From assembly GCA_036821185.1 (NCBI GenBank), contig DAISKD010000001.1, positions 124,001 to 188,000 on the forward strand: 64,000 nucleotides of DNA. Reading direction: 5' to 3'. Source of the stretch: CALJTV01 sp036821185. GTDB lineage: Bacteria; Chloroflexota; Dehalococcoidia; GIF9; UBA5629. The translations under genes were made by a program, and so were the position numbers. This document shows, piece by piece, positions 63,133-64,000 of this stretch. The notes beneath the pieces are model-generated. The model was not told the DNA's origin and did not search any database. It worked only from the letters and a program-made list of their open reading frames with translations. Each line of letters starts with the position of its first letter. Positions within the stretch are counted from its first letter, which is position 1.

Positions 63133-64000
63133 CTATTCTTCCTCCGTTTCTTCCGCCCCTCTTTGCTGACTCAACCTCGCCCTGATGAACACCATGACCA
63201 CCGCCGCCAAGATGGTATACACTGCTATGCCCGCCCATGTCAAGACACCCACAGGTTCCCTCGGCCTTGCCGGCGCCTGGGATTTGGCCTCAACTGTCCT
63301 GAAGCTAGCCACGGCACTCGGCTCACCAATGACCGGCTCCACCGCCTTGACCTGCCAGAAATATTTTGCCCCTGGACTCAGCTCACCTTCGTACTTAAAG
63401 GCATTAGTGCTCACCTTGGTCTTCACCAGCACCTGCTTCAGATCAGAGTCTCTAGCCAGGACAAATTCATACCTGGTGACACCGGGTAGCGGTGCCCAGG
63501 TAAAAGTTGGAGAAAGCACCACTTCAGTAGCACCGCTATTGGGTTTCAACAATACCGGGCTTGCGTATTTGCTGCTCACAGGCACACCCACTTTGGTTAC
63601 GAAATGCATCACTGCCGACCACGGGCTGTACACCTCCTCGCCGGTGGCAGCCCCTCTCACCCTCACCCTCCAGTAATACTCATGACCGCATTCCAAAGTA
63701 CCGGGCAAAGAGATCTCGGACGCCGGAACCACCACCAGACCGCCTGACGGGAAAAACACCGCCGGCGATTCCTGATCCTCAGGCATAATATCTTCTTTTA
63801 CCAGCACCCGGATGGTAAATTCCTTGTCCTTAGCAATCTGCAACTCATAAATAGAGGCGTAATCAAGCTGTCTCCAGCGAAAGTCCACCTGCTTTGCCAG
63901 CCCGCTCACCGGGTCACAGGGCAGGACGTCCCCGCTGGCGGGCAATATCGTCCACGGTCCCACTCTGGCAAATATATCAGTATATACCCAGAGACAGCCC
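63133..64000 (-). CDS. C-terminal part of a second Asp-box/fibronectin-type surface protein
   Basis: The frame is open to the window edge, so the N-terminus is missing. The visible 288 residues align along their length with the end of the protein at 33074: WVYTDIFARVGPW with WFYTDTLLWSGP, two fibronectin-III-like modules (YYWRVRVRGAATG and YFWQVKAVEPV), a membrane span near the end and a charged tail. A GTG at 63963 is in frame but is internal by this comparison. No riboswitch is visible for this copy because its 5' end is outside. Confidence 0.85.
   Translation of the reverse strand, partial: GCLWVYTDIFARVGPWTILPASGDVLPCDPVSGLAKQVDFRWRQLDYASIYELQIAKDKEFTIRVLVKEDIMPEDQESPAVFFPSGGLVVVPASEISLPGTLECGHEYYWRVRVRGAATGEEVYSPWSAVMHFVTKVGVPVSSKYASPVLLKPNSGATEVVLSPTFTWAPLPGVTRYEFVLARDSDLKQVLVKTKVSTNAFKYEGELSPGAKYFWQVKAVEPVIGEPSAVASFRTVEAKSQAPARPREPVGVLTWAGIAVYTILAAVVMVFIRARLSQQRGAEETEEE

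Noticed and set aside
1..64000. CRISPR arrays, insertion sequences, prophage or conjugative elements
   Set aside because: No regular repeat-spacer pattern, transposase, integrase or phage gene was seen; the only long repeat is the riboswitch pair.

Overview
The window is a piece of a bacterial chromosome of roughly even base composition. The gene content suggests a strictly or mostly anaerobic member of the Chloroflexota, most likely class Dehalococcoidia. This is an inference from corrinoid salvage and uptake genes, formate-tetrahydrofolate ligase with FolD, flavin-dependent thymidylate synthase ThyX, indolepyruvate:ferredoxin oxidoreductase, an archaeal-style thiolase/HMG-CoA-synthase-like pair and a threonyl-tRNA synthetase without a TGS domain. 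No 16S rRNA is present to settle it. There is no CRISPR array, prophage or insertion sequence.

1-5.7 kb (minus strand): a corrinoid uptake and salvage operon, btuC-btuD-cbiB-cobD-cobO-cobT, behind a cobalamin riboswitch with an intrinsic terminator. 5.7-12 kb (minus): queA, a small membrane protein, a CoA-binding ADP-forming acyl-CoA synthetase-like protein, fhs, folD and thyX, covering one-carbon and nucleotide metabolism. 12-16.6 kb (mixed): histidine phosphatase, argC, tRNA-Glu, a zinc-finger protein, rimI, a thiamine-binding protein and pyrD. 16.7-22.3 kb (minus): acyl-CoA dehydrogenase, a decayed methylmalonyl-CoA mutase fragment, iorB, iorA, an FrhB-like iron-sulfur protein and RidA. 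22.7-31.4 kb: an HpaB-family protein, nadB, miaB, tRNA-Ser, ybeY, a metallo-beta-lactamase-fold protein, and a gmk/aroA/tyrA cluster read from a promoter that appears to make a leaderless transcript.

31.4-36.4 kb (plus) is the most unusual part. Two cobalamin riboswitches that match at 86 of 87 aptamer positions sit before a cobalamin-binding lipoprotein (btuF) and before a 1096-residue exported, membrane-anchored Asp-box/fibronectin-like surface protein. The C-terminal part of a second protein of that type is cut off at the right edge (63.1-64 kb). A riboswitch-controlled surface corrinoid-capture protein is a plausible new function, but this is inference.

36.4-44.2 kb (minus): three small membrane-protein genes, then pheT, pheS, rplT, rpmI, infC (probably starting at AUU), thrS and a CAU tRNA. 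44.4-49.2 kb: FmdB-type and tiny zinc-ribbon proteins, tRNA-Arg, a P-loop kinase, leucyl aminopeptidase, a UPF0173 hydrolase, rnc, tRNA-Gln and tRNA-Glu. 49.7-56.3 kb: a metallo-beta-lactamase-fold protein, a 43-residue membrane peptide, enoyl-CoA hydratase, a mini EF-Tu-domain-2 protein and the riboflavin operon dcd-ribD-ribE-ribBA-ribH. 56.4-61.7 kb: an epoxide-hydrolase-like enzyme, two tandem 3-hydroxyacyl-CoA dehydrogenase paralogs (the first apparently catalytically dead), a thiolase and a fused HMG-CoA-synthase-like/DUF35 protein lacking the usual catalytic cysteine. 61.9-64 kb: a nucleotide-sugar dehydratase-like protein and the second surface protein.
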